Positions 8,736-18,613 are shown, counted from the stretch's first letter. The stretch: 64,000 bases of DNA from Phycisphaerae bacterium (GCA_030425705.1 JAUHZU010000011.1:62001-126000), one strand, 5' to 3'. Translations and numbers: made by a program. Notes: generated from the letters alone by a model not told the origin.

Positions 8736-10523
8736 ATGGTTAACAAGAACCTCATCGCCACCCTGTCCATCGAAGACAGCGAGGCGGAATCGATGCTCAT
8801 GGACGCCTTCGGCGACGATGTCGCCGGTGGCGACATGGAGTCGCTGCTCGAAGTCAACATCGAAGACTTCACGTCCGGCAAGATCCTCACCGGCAAGGTC
8901 ATCGGCAAGGCCGGCGACGACTTCCTCGTCGACGTCGGGCTCAAGTCCGAAGGCATCCTCGACAAGCACGAGTTCGAAAACCCCGCGGACGTCGAGATCG
9001 GCGATACCGTCGAGGTCCTGCTCGAAGCGGTCGAGGGCGAGGGTGGCATGGTCGCCATCTCCAAGCGCAAGGCCGACCGCATCAAGGGCTGGGAAAAGAT
9101 CATCTCCGAGAAGGGTGAGGACGACCCGGTCGAAGGCAAGGTCATGCGGAAGATCAAGGGCGGCCTGCTCGTCGATATCGGCGTGCCCGTCTTCCTCCCC
9201 GCGTCGCAGGTGGACATCCGCCGGCCCGCGGACATCGGCATCTACATCGGCAAGACGATCGAGGCCCAGATCCTCAAGATCGACACCGAGCGCCGCAACA
9301 TCGTCATCTCCCGCCGCAAGCTCATCGAGGACCGCCGAGCGGTCATGCGTAAGCAGCTGCTGGAGAAGGTCAACGTCGGCGATCTGGTCACCGGCACCGT
9401 CAAGAACATCGCCGACTTCGGCGCGTTCGTGGACCTCGGTGGCATCGACGGGCTCCTGCACATCACCGATATGTCCTGGGGCCGGGTCAACCACCCCAGC
9501 GACGTCGTGAAGATCGACGACAAGATCGAGGTCAAGATCCTCAACATCGACTACGAAAAAGAGAAGATCGCCCTGGGCCTCAAGCAGAAGGACTCTTCGC
9601 CCTGGGAAGACATCGAGGCGAAGTACCCGGCCAACACCCGCGTGACCGGCACGGTTACCAACATCATGTCCTACGGCGCCTTCGTGAAGCTCGAGGACGG
9701 TGTCGAAGGCCTCGTCCACATCTCCGAGATGTCCTGGACCAAGCGGATCAACCACCCCTCCGAGGTGGTCTCGATCGGCGAAGAAGCGGACGTCGTTGTC
9801 CTGGATATCAACAAGGACAAGCAGGAGATCTCGCTGGGCATGAAGCAGACCGAGGTCAACCCCTGGGAACTGGTCGCTGAGAAGTACCCGCCCGGCACCG
9901 TCGTCGAGGGCAAGGTCCGTAACCTCGCCAGCTACGGCGCGTTCATCGAGATCGAGCCGGGCATCGACGGCCTGCTGCACGTCAGCGACCTGTCGTGGAC
10001 CAAGAAGATCAGCCACCCCAACGAGATGCTCAAGAAGGGCGACACCTGCAAGTGCGTCGTCCTCGAGGTCGACCAGCAGAAGCAACGGGTCGCACTGGGC
10101 CTGAAGCAGATGGAAGAAGACCCCTGGGTCGAGGCCATCCCGTCGGCTTACCAGCCGGGCATGATCGTCCACGGCAAGGTGACCAAGATCACCAACTTCG
10201 GCGTCTTCGTCGAGCTGGAAGACGACCTGGAAGGCCTGCTGCACATCAGCGAACTGGCCGACCACAAGGTCGAGAACCCGCAGGACGTCGTCAAGCAGGA
10301 CCAGGAAGTGGAGGTCAAGATCCTCCGCGTTGACCTGGACGACCGCAAGATCGGCCTGTCGCTGAAGCGGGCCCAGTGGACCGCGGACCAGGAAGCCGCC
10401 GCCGAACGCTCCGAGGGCAAGTCCTCCGGCGGTTCGGGCGCTTCGGGCGGCGGGATCGGCGGGCTCGGCGACGGGCTCGACCACCTGGGCACCGACAAGA
10501 TCACCTTCGGCTCGGGCGACTAA
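8736..10523 (+). CDS. rpsA: 30S ribosomal protein S1
   Basis: 595-residue RNA-binding protein that helps mRNA load on the 30S subunit. Six S1 OB-fold repeats are visible: an early pair (GKVIGKAGDDFLVDVG and GKVMRKIKGGLLVDIG) followed by four canonical copies such as GTVKNIADFGAFVDLGGIDGLLHITDMSW and GKVTKITNFGVFVELEDDLEGLLHISEL. The last 45 residues are a Gly/Ser-rich tail. AAAGG lies 12 bases upstream of the ATG. An intrinsic terminator follows 28 bases after the stop, so it ends its own transcript. The long open frame on the opposite strand (8658-10484) is a codon-bias shadow. Confidence 0.96.
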   Translation: MVNKNLIATLSIEDSEAESMLMDAFGDDVAGGDMESLLEVNIEDFTSGKILTGKVIGKAGDDFLVDVGLKSEGILDKHEFENPADVEIGDTVEVLLEAVEGEGGMVAISKRKADRIKGWEKIISEKGEDDPVEGKVMRKIKGGLLVDIGVPVFLPASQVDIRRPADIGIYIGKTIEAQILKIDTERRNIVISRRKLIEDRRAVMRKQLLEKVNVGDLVTGTVKNIADFGAFVDLGGIDGLLHITDMSWGRVNHPSDVVKIDDKIEVKILNIDYEKEKIALGLKQKDSSPWEDIEAKYPANTRVTGTVTNIMSYGAFVKLEDGVEGLVHISEMSWTKRINHPSEVVSIGEEADVVVLDINKDKQEISLGMKQTEVNPWELVAEKYPPGTVVEGKVRNLASYGAFIEIEPGIDGLLHVSDLSWTKKISHPNEMLKKGDTCKCVVLEVDQQKQRVALGLKQMEEDPWVEAIPSAYQPGMIVHGKVTKITNFGVFVELEDDLEGLLHISELADHKVENPQDVVKQDQEVEVKILRVDLDDRKIGLSLKRAQWTADQEAAAERSEGKSSGGSGASGGGIGGLGDGLDHLGTDKITFGSGD

Positions 10524-10551
10524 GCGCCCGACAATCCGGAAGTTCTACCCA

Positions 10552-10582
10552 AGCCCACGGAGCCCCGCTCCGTGGGCTTTTT
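10552..10582 (+). terminator. Intrinsic terminator of rpsA
   Basis: A perfect 12-bp stem (AGCCCACGGAGC / GCTCCGTGGGCT) with a three-base loop is followed by TTTT. It begins 28 bases after the rpsA stop codon. Confidence 0.9.
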
Positions 10583-10692
10583 GCTGAACCGATCCGCCTG
10601 CAGACGCGCTGAATCGGGGGGGCCAAACACCCGATGAAGGTGATACCGCGGGTATGCGTAGCCCGCCGGGGCGACTCAAGGGGATCACCGGC

Positions 10693-12213
10693 ATGACAGA
10701 CGCCAGTGCACAGGGCGGGGCCATCGTCGACAAGCGTCAACAGACCGTCTCGGCGGTCCAGCGGCTGCCCATCGAGCCCGGCCCGTTGGCCGAGGTGCTG
10801 GCGTGTGACCCGGCCGACGCCGACGCCCTGATCGCGGCGCTCGAGCGTTCGCCGGCCCTGGCGGCCCGGGTCATCGGTGTCGCCAATTCAGCGGGCAGCC
10901 GGGCCATCCACCGCATGGAAACCGTTACGCAGTGCGTCCGCTACATGGGCCCACGCGAGGCGCGGTCGGTCGCCCTGGCGATGGCGCTGCGCCAGATGAG
11001 CCAGGGGCTGAAGATCGATGCGGGGCTGCTCGAAAAGCTCCGTGGGTCGGCCGTGCTGAAGGCCAGCGCGTCGCGCCTCGCCGCCGAGGCCATCGTCCCT
11101 GGCCGGGAGGATGCCGCCTTCACCGCGGGCCTCTTGCAGGACCTGGCGCTGCCGATGCTCGCCGCACATGCCCCCGATGCCTTCGCGAAGCTCGGCGCGG
11201 CCAGCTCGCACGGCACCGCCTGGGTCGAGAAAGAACGCGAGCTGTTCGGCATCGACCACGCCGAGCTCGCGGCCCACCTGCTCGAGTCCTGGGGCGTGTC
11301 CAAACCGCTCGTCACCGCGGTCCGCGACCACCACCGCGCGTTCGAGAGCGACGCGGGGACCGACCAGCCGGCCGGCCTGAACTTGGCCGGCGGCATCGCC
11401 GCGCTGCTGCCTCACCTCGACGAGAAGCCCACGAAGAAGCAGGGGGCCTGGCTGGCCGCCGCGCACACGCGCTTCCTCACCGGGCTGGTCCCGACGCCCG
11501 CGGGCCTGCTGACCGAGGCCCGCCGTCGCGCCAACGACAGCGGGCTGTGCAAGACCATCGCCCAGCCCGGGCCGGACCTGATGCTCCAACTCGTCGAGGC
11601 CGTCACGAACGACACCTTCGGGCTCGCCGCGCGGGTCAGCCACCTGGACCGGCAGGTCTGCGAGCACACCGGGGACTTCGCCGAGCTGCAGCGCGACGCC
11701 ATGACCGATCCGCTGACCGGGCTGCTCAACCGCCGCGGGATGGACACGATCGGCCAGCAGGCGCTCACGCGCGCGACCGAGGAACACAAGCCCGTCACCT
11801 GCGTCATGATCGACCTGGACGATTTCAAGCCCGTCAACGACACGCTGGGCCACGACGCCGGCGATCGGCTGCTCAAGGCCACGGCGGAGCTGCTTAAGAC
11901 CGGCGTCGGCCCGCGCGATATCGTCGCCCGGCTCGGCGGGGATGAGTTCGCGCTCCTGCTGATCGGCGCCGACCAGGGACAGGCCCGCGCGGCCGTCGAA
12001 CGCCTCCACGCGAGCTGCAACGGACGCGAGCTGCCGGTGTCCAACGGCCAAAAGGCCACCCTCCGCATGAGCATCGGCGGGCTGCACCTGCCCACGCTGT
12101 CCAAGACCATGTCGGCGGAGAAGATCCTCGACGCCGCGGACCAACTCATGTACCACTGCAAGCGGAACGGCAAGGCCGGCATCATCTACAAGGCCCTCCC
12201 CGCCGCGGCGTAG
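10693..12213 (+). CDS. HDOD-GGDEF diguanylate cyclase
   Basis: 506-residue cytoplasmic signalling protein with no membrane segment. An N-terminal HDOD domain (about 20-230; LACDPADADALIAALERSPALAARVIGVANS) is joined to a C-terminal GGDEF domain (about 335-500) with an intact RLGGDEF near residue 415, so it should make cyclic di-GMP. The inhibitory I-site RxxD five residues upstream reads GPRD with the first Arg lost, so product inhibition at that site is not expected. The ATG at 10693 is preceded by AAGGGGA; an earlier ATG at 10654 is less likely. Convergent with aroC. Confidence 0.9.
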   Translation: MTDASAQGGAIVDKRQQTVSAVQRLPIEPGPLAEVLACDPADADALIAALERSPALAARVIGVANSAGSRAIHRMETVTQCVRYMGPREARSVALAMALRQMSQGLKIDAGLLEKLRGSAVLKASASRLAAEAIVPGREDAAFTAGLLQDLALPMLAAHAPDAFAKLGAASSHGTAWVEKERELFGIDHAELAAHLLESWGVSKPLVTAVRDHHRAFESDAGTDQPAGLNLAGGIAALLPHLDEKPTKKQGAWLAAAHTRFLTGLVPTPAGLLTEARRRANDSGLCKTIAQPGPDLMLQLVEAVTNDTFGLAARVSHLDRQVCEHTGDFAELQRDAMTDPLTGLLNRRGMDTIGQQALTRATEEHKPVTCVMIDLDDFKPVNDTLGHDAGDRLLKATAELLKTGVGPRDIVARLGGDEFALLLIGADQGQARAAVERLHASCNGRELPVSNGQKATLRMSIGGLHLPTLSKTMSAEKILDAADQLMYHCKRNGKAGIIYKALPAAA

Positions 12214-12245
12214 CTGCCCTTGGCAACCAACTGCGGTCGGGATCG

Positions 12246-13343
12246 CTACAGCGCCGACTGGGCGCGCTGCCGCAGCATGTGGTCCGCCAGCACCAACGCC
12301 ATCATTGCCTCACCCATCGGCACAAACCGCGGCAGCAGGCACGGGTCGTGCCGGCCGCGCGTCGCGATGGTGGTGGGCTTGCCGTGCTTGTCGACGGTCG
12401 GCCGGTCCTGCGGGATGCTGCTCGTGGGCTTGACCGCGCAGCGCAATACGATCGGAAGCCCCGACGAGATCCCGCCGAGCATCCCGCCGTGCCGGTTGGT
12501 CGCGGTGGTGATGGGAGGTGCCTGATCCGCCGCGGGCACAAACGTGTCGCTATGCCCGGTACCGCGTGCCGTCGCGACGCCGAAGCCCTGGCCGAACTCG
12601 ACGCCCATGACCGCGGGAAGGGAGAACATCGCCTTGCCCAGATCGGCACGGAGCTTATCGAACACCGGCTCGCCCCAGCCGGCCGGGACATGGCGGGCGA
12701 CGAGCGTCGCCGCGCCGCCGACCGAGTTCTGCTCTTTGCGCACCTGCTTGATGAGCGACTCCATCTGCTCCGCCATCGCGGGGTCGGGGCAGCGTACCGG
12801 GTTCGATTCGACCTGATCGAGTGTCACCTGCTCGGGGTGTTCCGTGGTGTAGCGCAGCTCGCCGACCTGGTCGACGTAGCCGACGATCTCGATGCCGTGC
12901 GTGGCGTGGAGCAGCTTCTTGGCGATGGCCGCGGCCGCGACGCGGGCGGTGGTCTCGCGGGCCGAGCTCCGCCCGCCGCCGCGGTAGTCGCGGAAGCCGA
13001 ACTTCGCGTCGAAGGTGAAATCGGCGTGGCCGGGGCGGTACTTGTCCTTGATGTCGCCGTAGTCGCGCGACCGCTGGTCCTGGTTGCGGATCAGGATGGC
13101 GATGGGTGTGCCGGTGGTCCGGCCTTCAAAGACGCCGGAGAGGATCTCCGGGGTGTCGTCTTCCTTCCGCGGGCTGACGATGCGCGACTGCCCCGGCCGA
13201 CGCCGGGCGAGGTCGGGCAGCAGGTCGTCGACCGACAGCTCCAGCCCCGATGGGCAGCCATCGACGATGCAGACATTGCCCGGCCCGTGCGATTCGCCGG
13301 CCGTGGTCACACGGAACAGGGTGCCAAAGGTTGATCCTGCCAT
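12246..13343 (-). CDS. aroC: Chorismate synthase
   Basis: 365-residue enzyme that converts 5-enolpyruvylshikimate-3-phosphate to chorismate with reduced FMN, the last step of the shikimate pathway. The family signatures are clear: GESHGPGNVCIVDGCPSGL near the N-terminus, RRPGQSRIVSPRKEDD, the RGGGRSSARETTARVAAAAIAKKLL segment, and GMLGGISSGLPIVLR near the C-terminus. Length matches the family. It starts at the ATG at 13343. No other aro gene is nearby, so it appears to be a single-gene unit, convergent with the HDOD-GGDEF gene. Confidence 0.97.
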   Translation of the reverse strand: MAGSTFGTLFRVTTAGESHGPGNVCIVDGCPSGLELSVDDLLPDLARRRPGQSRIVSPRKEDDTPEILSGVFEGRTTGTPIAILIRNQDQRSRDYGDIKDKYRPGHADFTFDAKFGFRDYRGGGRSSARETTARVAAAAIAKKLLHATHGIEIVGYVDQVGELRYTTEHPEQVTLDQVESNPVRCPDPAMAEQMESLIKQVRKEQNSVGGAATLVARHVPAGWGEPVFDKLRADLGKAMFSLPAVMGVEFGQGFGVATARGTGHSDTFVPAADQAPPITTATNRHGGMLGGISSGLPIVLRCAVKPTSSIPQDRPTVDKHGKPTTIATRGRHDPCLLPRFVPMGEAMMALVLADHMLRQRAQSAL

Positions 13344-13478
13344 AGGGTCTCTATCGTGCCTGTGAGTGTCGCATACCTTAGCAAAGTTGCGACCGTGCTA
13401 TGGCAGGGCGCATCCAACCGGAGGGGCACATCATCCAAGGCAACCACTGTCCGGACTGAGCCGGCCGTGAGCCCCGGC

Positions 13479-14207
13479 CTATAGAACCATCAGATAAAAG
13501 CCATAGACCGTGAACGCAAGTGCGGGTGCGATGAGCACACTCCCCAGCACGAGGCCAGTTTTCGCATGCGCCCAGCCGTGCATACCTTCTCGCGCCTGGA
13601 TCCCACAATAAGCATGGCGTCCCATCAGAACTGCGAGTGTTGACAAGATCAGCCCGATGATTGGGATGAAGAACGAGACCACGCTCAGGATGCCGCAGAC
13701 CATCGACCAGCGAGCCGTCCATGGGGCTTTAGCATCGGGGCCCCGCGGGACCGCCTGCAGGGTGTAGGGGACGCTGAGATCGAAAGGCCTGCCGCACTCC
13801 GGGCACCTGTTCCCTTCCACCATATTCAATATGTAGCCACACGACCTGCAAGACAGCAACATCGCGGCACGGTCCACAGGACGCGCGGCAGATTCACGGA
13901 CCGCAATTGCAAGCTCAGGGTCCTCCTGTCGATCACGCAGCACAGCCAAAGCGATGAGTCCAACAATACCAAACACCCCCATTGCCCCCCACCATGCACT
14001 GTGCCCTTTCGCCCGTGCATGCAAGGCCAAGCCCCATACGATGAGGCCTGATCCACCCCATGTCACCGCCATCACGATGGGGAAGACGCCGGCTGGCAGG
14101 TCGCCGTTCGTGTCCTGCTCGAAAAGGCCGTACATCAGCCCAAGGCACTGAAGGCCCACCCCGATCCCGCCGACCCACAAGCTGCGTTTGTTCTGTCGCT
14201 GATCCAT
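13479..14207 (-). CDS. Membrane protein with central zinc ribbon
   Basis: 242-residue protein of unknown function. Three membrane segments occupy residues 10-95, then a cytoplasmic four-cysteine ribbon (C120/C123 and C135/C138; CRSCGYILN...CPECGRPFD), then two or three further segments (about 168-240). The last half (WSMVCGILSVVSFFIPIIGLILSTLAVLMGR) resembles DUF4190-type membrane modules, usually found next to zinc ribbons. It stands alone between aroC and the S41 protease terminator. Ribbon architecture is shared with 1844-2509 but the membrane parts are not obviously homologous. Confidence 0.65.
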   Translation of the reverse strand: MDQRQNKRSLWVGGIGVGLQCLGLMYGLFEQDTNGDLPAGVFPIVMAVTWGGSGLIVWGLALHARAKGHSAWWGAMGVFGIVGLIALAVLRDRQEDPELAIAVRESAARPVDRAAMLLSCRSCGYILNMVEGNRCPECGRPFDLSVPYTLQAVPRGPDAKAPWTARWSMVCGILSVVSFFIPIIGLILSTLAVLMGRHAYCGIQAREGMHGWAHAKTGLVLGSVLIAPALAFTVYGFYLMVL

Positions 14208-14225
14208 CGGACCATCATAGAAAAA

Positions 14226-14245
14226 CCCCCGCCTTGCGGCGGGGG
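14226..14245 (-). terminator. Intrinsic terminator of the S41 peptidase gene
   Basis: An 8-bp GC stem CCCCCGCC/GGCGGGGG with loop TTGC is flanked by AAAAA on the plus strand, which is a T-run in the minus-strand transcript. It lies 40 bases after the S41 peptidase stop. The same hairpin with the same loop recurs at 18734-18753. Confidence 0.85.
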
Positions 14246-14285
14246 CTATTAGGTTTCATCGGGTTTGAGGCGTGCGACGATACGC

Positions 14286-16502
14286 CTACTCGTCCCGCTG
14301 TGCGAACGCCTCGTCGCTGGTCGACAGGCGTTGGGCCTGGAGGTAGAGCAGGGCGGCTTCGAGCTGGGTGTCCATGCCGTCGGCGAGGATGTCGTCGGGG
14401 TTGACGCGGGGGTTGTCCGGGTCGCGGTCTTCTTCGGCGATGATGACGTCCGCGTCGCGGCGGGCTTCGAGCCAGTCGCCGATCTCCTTGGTCGTCATGC
14501 GGACGGCTAGGTCGGGCTGGATGCCCCAGACCACGGCGTCATCGGTGCGGTGGATGATCCGTCCCATAGGGAGCTGGTAGTGCTGGGTGGTGCACTTGAA
14601 ATACGCCTCCTGCCGGCCGAGGGGGAAGATGTCCTGGACCGAGCCCTTGCCGTAGCTGTTCTCGCCGATGATGAAGGCCCGGCCGTAGTCCTGCAGCGCG
14701 CCGGAGACGATCTCCGAGGCCGACGCAGAGCCGCGGTTGATCAGCACGACGACGGGCAGGTCGGCGGGGTAGGTGTTGCGGCGGTGGGCGTTCTGGCTGC
14801 TGGTCATGCGCCCGGTGCCGTCGACGGTGGAGACGATACGCCCGCCGTCGATGAAGCGGTCGACGACCTCGACGGCCGTGGACAGCAGCCCGCCGGGGTT
14901 GAACCGCAGGTCGAGGATGAGCCCGTTGAGGTCGCCCTCGGCGCGGAGCTGCGCGATCGCGCGGTCCATGTCTGTCGCGGTCTGGCGGAGGAACTGGGAC
15001 ATGCGGATGTAGCCGATGCCGGCCTCGCGGTCGACCCAGTAGTCCCAGCCGCCTTCCTCGCGGTGGGCCCAGCCCTTGATCGATTCGAGCTCGATCTTGC
15101 GGCGGACAATCGTGAAGTCGATCGGGTCGTCGACGCCGGGCCGGATGATCGTCAGGTGCACCTCCGTGCCCTCGGGGCCGGTGATCTCGCGAACGGCCTT
15201 GTCGATGCTCCAGGTGCTGGTGGATCGGCCGTCGACGCGGGCGATGATGTCTTCGGCCTTGATGCCCGCTTCCATGCCGGGCGTGCCTTCGAGCGGGGTG
15301 ACGACAACGAGCTTGCCGTCGATCCGCTGGATCTGCACCCCGACGCCGACGAAGTCGCCGGAGATGGACCGGCTGAACTGCCGCAAGTCCTCGGGCCAGA
15401 TCACGGTGGAAAACGGGTCCAGCTCGCCGGTCGCGCCAGTGGTGAGTTCGTAGACCACGACGGATTCGGGCAGGCCCACGGAGTTCGTGTTGGCGTCGAG
15501 CACTTCTTCGATCAGGTCCGAGGCGCTGCCCCGCGTCAGCCGGCGACCCGGCCGCTGCACGTCGGCGAGCTTGGCCTCGAGCACCGCGCGCAGCGTGCTG
15601 ACTTTCTCGGCGTCACCCAGGCCGGGGAACACGTCCTCGAGCCCTTCGGTGTCGAGCACCGCGAGCAGGCCCTCGAACGCCCCGGCCAGCAGCACCGGGT
15701 ACGGCTGCTGGTCGATGTGTCGGCTGGTCGCCTGCGACAGCGACTGGAACATCTGGTCCCGGGTCACGCCGGCCAGCTTGATCGTCCAGTCCTCGAGGTC
15801 TTCCTCGTCAACCTCTTCGTCGCTGAGCAGCGGGTTGTCCTCGTCGCCGATGCGCTCGGCACGCTCGCGGTAGAGGTCGCGGAGCAGGAGCGGGTTGTAG
15901 AGCTGCAGGATGCGGATGTGGCTGGCGGCCTGCTCGTATTGTTCGTGGTAACGCCGCGAGTCCTCGTGCAGCAGGTCCAGCAAGCGGTACATCGCTAACG
16001 CCTCGACCCAGTCCGCGTCCCTCGCCGCTGCCTCGGCACGCTCCGCGACCTGCCGGGTCAGCGCGACCACCTGCTCGTCCTGCAGGAACGCCGCGGGGTC
16101 GTCGGCCAGGTCGTGGGCCTCGATCACCTTGATGAGCGCGTCCTGGAGCTTGCCCTCGTCCAGGCGCTGGCGGGCCTCCTCCATGGCCTCGGCAAACGCC
16201 GTCTCGCGGGCGGCGGTGCGGGCGGCGAGGTGGTTTTCGTAGCGCTGCAGCCCGTCCACCAGCCGGCCGACCTCGACCTGGTCGGGGGCCTTGCCTTCAA
16301 GGGCGTGGAGCAGTTCGTTGAACCGGCCCTGCTCGGCGAGGTCGGCGACCTGGTCGCCGGTGACCTGTGCGGCGGCCGGGCCGGCCAGCATGCCCAGCGT
16401 GAGCAGGAGCGAGGCGGTCAGTCGGGTCTTTCGGCGGGTACGGAGGGTGGGGCTGTGCAAGGCGGGCTCCTGGGAGATAGGGGGCCTGTGGGGTCGGGTC
16501 AT
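14286..16502 (-). CDS. S41 family C-terminal processing peptidase with PDZ domain
   Basis: 738-residue exported serine protease. The N-terminus (TRRKTRLTASLLLTLGMLAGPAAA) is a signal peptide. A long helical region (about 50-290) precedes a PDZ domain (VQIQRIDGKLVVVTPLEGTPGMEAGIKAEDIIARVDG) and the S41 catalytic domain, with the Ser in NRGSASASEIVSGAL and the Lys in GENSYGKGSVQ. The ATG at 16502 is chosen because the longer frame would overlap the clpX terminator. Ctp proteases trim periplasmic or membrane proteins at their C-terminus. It has its own terminator downstream. Confidence 0.9.
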   Translation of the reverse strand: MTRPHRPPISQEPALHSPTLRTRRKTRLTASLLLTLGMLAGPAAAQVTGDQVADLAEQGRFNELLHALEGKAPDQVEVGRLVDGLQRYENHLAARTAARETAFAEAMEEARQRLDEGKLQDALIKVIEAHDLADDPAAFLQDEQVVALTRQVAERAEAAARDADWVEALAMYRLLDLLHEDSRRYHEQYEQAASHIRILQLYNPLLLRDLYRERAERIGDEDNPLLSDEEVDEEDLEDWTIKLAGVTRDQMFQSLSQATSRHIDQQPYPVLLAGAFEGLLAVLDTEGLEDVFPGLGDAEKVSTLRAVLEAKLADVQRPGRRLTRGSASDLIEEVLDANTNSVGLPESVVVYELTTGATGELDPFSTVIWPEDLRQFSRSISGDFVGVGVQIQRIDGKLVVVTPLEGTPGMEAGIKAEDIIARVDGRSTSTWSIDKAVREITGPEGTEVHLTIIRPGVDDPIDFTIVRRKIELESIKGWAHREEGGWDYWVDREAGIGYIRMSQFLRQTATDMDRAIAQLRAEGDLNGLILDLRFNPGGLLSTAVEVVDRFIDGGRIVSTVDGTGRMTSSQNAHRRNTYPADLPVVVLINRGSASASEIVSGALQDYGRAFIIGENSYGKGSVQDIFPLGRQEAYFKCTTQHYQLPMGRIIHRTDDAVVWGIQPDLAVRMTTKEIGDWLEARRDADVIIAEEDRDPDNPRVNPDDILADGMDTQLEAALLYLQAQRLSTSDEAFAQRDE

Positions 16503-16547
16503 TGTAGGGATCGACGTTCGGGGCGGTCCGGCGCAACATCGGGGCGT

Positions 16548-16573
16548 AAAAAACCCCCCGTTTGGCGGGGGGT
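16548..16573 (-). terminator. Intrinsic terminator of clpX
   Basis: Stem CCCCCCG/CGGGGGG with a five-base loop, flanked by A-residues on the plus strand that give a T-run in the minus-strand transcript. It lies about 70 bases after the clpX stop and before the S41 peptidase start. Confidence 0.8.
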
Positions 16574-16640
16574 GTTGCGGGATGCATGGGATGGGCACGC
16601 CCGCGGCCGCCGGTGGGGCCTGTCGGCGTGTCTGGATCGG

Positions 16641-17963
16641 TCAGGCCGATTCCTTGACCTGAGTCTGCCGCAGCTCCTTGAGCGGGCGGGGCGACTCGAT
16701 CGCCGACCGGTCTAGTACGTAGCGAGCCTGCTCGTTGTTCATCTCCGGCAGGTCGTACATCAGGTCCAGCATGACCTCTTCCATGACGGAGCGCAGGGCA
16801 CGCGCCCCGGTGTCGCGGGCGATCGCCTCGTCGGCCAGGGCGAGCAGGGCGTCCTCGGTGAACTCCAGCTCCGCGCCCTCCATCTGGAAGAAGTACTGGT
16901 ACTGCCGGACCAGCGCGTTCTTCGGCTCGGTGAGGATCCGCACGAGCGTATCCGGGGTGAGCTTCTCCAGCGGCGTGATCACGGGCAGCCGGCCGATCAA
17001 CTCGGGGATCATGCCGTAGTGCAGCACGTCGTCCTGCGTCACATGCAGGAGGATGTCCTTGTCTTCCAGCCGCTTGGCGGTCTTGGCTTCCTCGGCACCG
17101 AAGCCGATGGCCTTCTGCCCGAGCCGCTTGCGGATGATGTCGTCCAGCCCGACGAACGAGCCGGAGCAGATGAACAGGATGTTGGTCGTGTCGATCTGGA
17201 TGTACTGCTGCTCGGGGTGCTTTCGGCCGCCCTGGGGGGGGACGTTCGCGGTCGTGCCTTCGAGCATCTTGAGCAGTGCCTGCTGCACGCCTTCGCCCGA
17301 GACATCGCGGGTGATCGAGACGTTCTGGCTGGTCTTCCCGATCTTGTCGATCTCGTCGATGTAGATGATCCCGCGCTGGGCGGCGTCCAGGTCGTAGTCC
17401 GCGGCCTGGAGCAGCTTGAGCAAAAGGTTCTCGACGTCTTCGCCGACGTAGCCGGCTTCGGTGAGCGTCGTCGCGTCGCCGATGGCGAAGGGCACGTTGA
17501 GCGTGCGGGCCAACGTGCGCGCCAGCAGCGTCTTGCCCGAGCCGGTCGGGCCGATGAGCAGGACGTTGGACTTGTCCAGCTCGACCGGGGCGTCTTTCTC
17601 AGCGGCGCTGAGGCGTTTGTAGTGGTTGTGCACGGCGACGGACAGCGCCCGCTTGGCGGTCTGCTGGCCGATCACGTACTGGTCGAGGAACTCGTTGAGC
17701 TGGCGGGGCGAGGGGATGGACCCCAGCGCGGGCCGGCCGGCGTGGACGCGGCGGCGTTCCTGCTTGAAGATGTTCTGGCACAGCTCCGTGCAGTTCGCGC
17801 AGATGTAGACGTCGTTGGGCCCCTCAACCATCGGGCCGACCTCCCGCGAGCTCTTGCCGCAGAAGGAGCAGGTAGTGACCCGCCGGCCCTTGAAGCCGCC
17901 GCCGTCGCCGCCGGAGGTGTCGTTGCCGCCCGGGTTGTCTTGACCGCCGTTCTTATCCGTCAT
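16641..17963 (-). CDS. clpX: ATP-dependent Clp protease ATP-binding subunit ClpX
   Basis: 440-residue AAA+ unfoldase that feeds substrates to ClpP. The N-terminal zinc-binding domain has C32/C35 and C55/C58 (CSFC...CANC). Walker A is GPTGSGKT, Walker B is [10 protein letters not shown], and the sensor and arginine-finger regions are present, as is the RKHPEQQ pore-loop region. The ATG at 17963 ([10 protein letters not shown]) is chosen; the longer frame has no family match. Unusually, clpP is not next door: the upstream neighbours on this strand are a small SHOCT-like gene and trigger factor. Confidence 0.97.
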   Translation of the reverse strand: MTDKNGGQDNPGGNDTSGGDGGGFKGRRVTTCSFCGKSSREVGPMVEGPNDVYICANCTELCQNIFKQERRRVHAGRPALGSIPSPRQLNEFLDQYVIGQQTAKRALSVAVHNHYKRLSAAEKDAPVELDKSNVLLIGPTGSGKTLLARTLARTLNVPFAIGDATTLTEAGYVGEDVENLLLKLLQAADYDLDAAQRGIIYIDEIDKIGKTSQNVSITRDVSGEGVQQALLKMLEGTTANVPPQGGRKHPEQQYIQIDTTNILFICSGSFVGLDDIIRKRLGQKAIGFGAEEAKTAKRLEDKDILLHVTQDDVLHYGMIPELIGRLPVITPLEKLTPDTLVRILTEPKNALVRQYQYFFQMEGAELEFTEDALLALADEAIARDTGARALRSVMEEVMLDLMYDLPEMNNEQARYVLDRSAIESPRPLKELRQTQVKESA

Positions 17964-18250
17964 CAGCGTGCTTTCTATTGCAGGCGCATCCGCCTGCCTC
18001 CGTGAATCGAAACGGTGGGCCGAACAACACTTAGGTCGGGCCTCCTGCCATGGACCCATCGTCCAGATCGGGGCCGTCCGTTAGCTGAAAACGGCCTCGT
18101 GGCACCATGCGCGGGTGGGGCGGTGATCTTCGGACCTCCCCACCAGCCCGCACGCATCATCATAGCCGAATCGAGGCGGGGGAGCGTATCGAATGTGCAG
18201 GAAAACAGGGGTTATCGCCCCTGCGAGCCGCTGGGCTGGGGTGCCCGATT

Positions 18251-18613
18251 TTATCGGGAGGCCGGGCTATCCGGGCCGGGCGGTTCCTCCCCGAACCCCG
18301 AGTCATCCACGGGTTGTTCAGGGCCGACCATAGCGTCCGGACTGTCCTCCCCCTCGGCGTCATCCAGCATCGCCCGGCCCTGAGCCAACATCCGGCCCTT
18401 GGCCTGTGCGAACTCTTCGTCAGACAGCTCCCCGTCCTCATGCAGGCGACGCAGGTCCGCCAGCGTGAACCCGATCTGCGGTGCGGCCTGCTCGCCCATC
18501 AACACCCGTCTCAGCACCAGCGCGATGACCCCCAGCACGATCGCCGCCAGCACGATCACACCCAGCCAGAGGAAGATGTCCTTCGAGAATTCCTGGTCCG
18601 CGCACAGCGTCAT
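18251..18613 (-). CDS. Small membrane protein with SHOCT-like C-terminal motif
   Basis: 120-residue protein with one N-terminal membrane helix (about 12-36, IFLWLGVIVLAAIVLGVIALVL) and a cytoplasmic short helical motif IGFTLADLRRLHEDGELSDEEFAQAKGRML that fits the SHOCT pattern (LxxLxxLxxxGxITxEEFxxxK). An acidic tail follows. The ATG at 18613 is preferred because the longer frame has no recognisable content. It sits between trigger factor and clpX on the same strand, where clpP lies in many bacteria. Function unknown; SHOCT motifs are often found in oligomeric membrane proteins. Confidence 0.65.
   Translation of the reverse strand: MTLCADQEFSKDIFLWLGVIVLAAIVLGVIALVLRRVLMGEQAAPQIGFTLADLRRLHEDGELSDEEFAQAKGRMLAQGRAMLDDAEGEDSPDAMVGPEQPVDDSGFGEEPPGPDSPASR

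Noticed and set aside
8658-10484. A 608-codon open frame on the strand opposite rpsA
   Set aside because: It mirrors the rpsA codon pattern, has no ribosome binding site and no family content. Frames of this kind lie opposite many genes in this GC-rich sequence.
14550-15998. A 482-codon open frame opposite the S41 peptidase gene
   Set aside because: Rich in Asp, Val, Arg and Gly, as expected from the antisense of a GC-rich gene; the peptidase on the other strand has clear motifs.
17019-18005. A 328-codon frame opposite clpX
   Set aside because: Composition typical of antisense; clpX is unmistakable.
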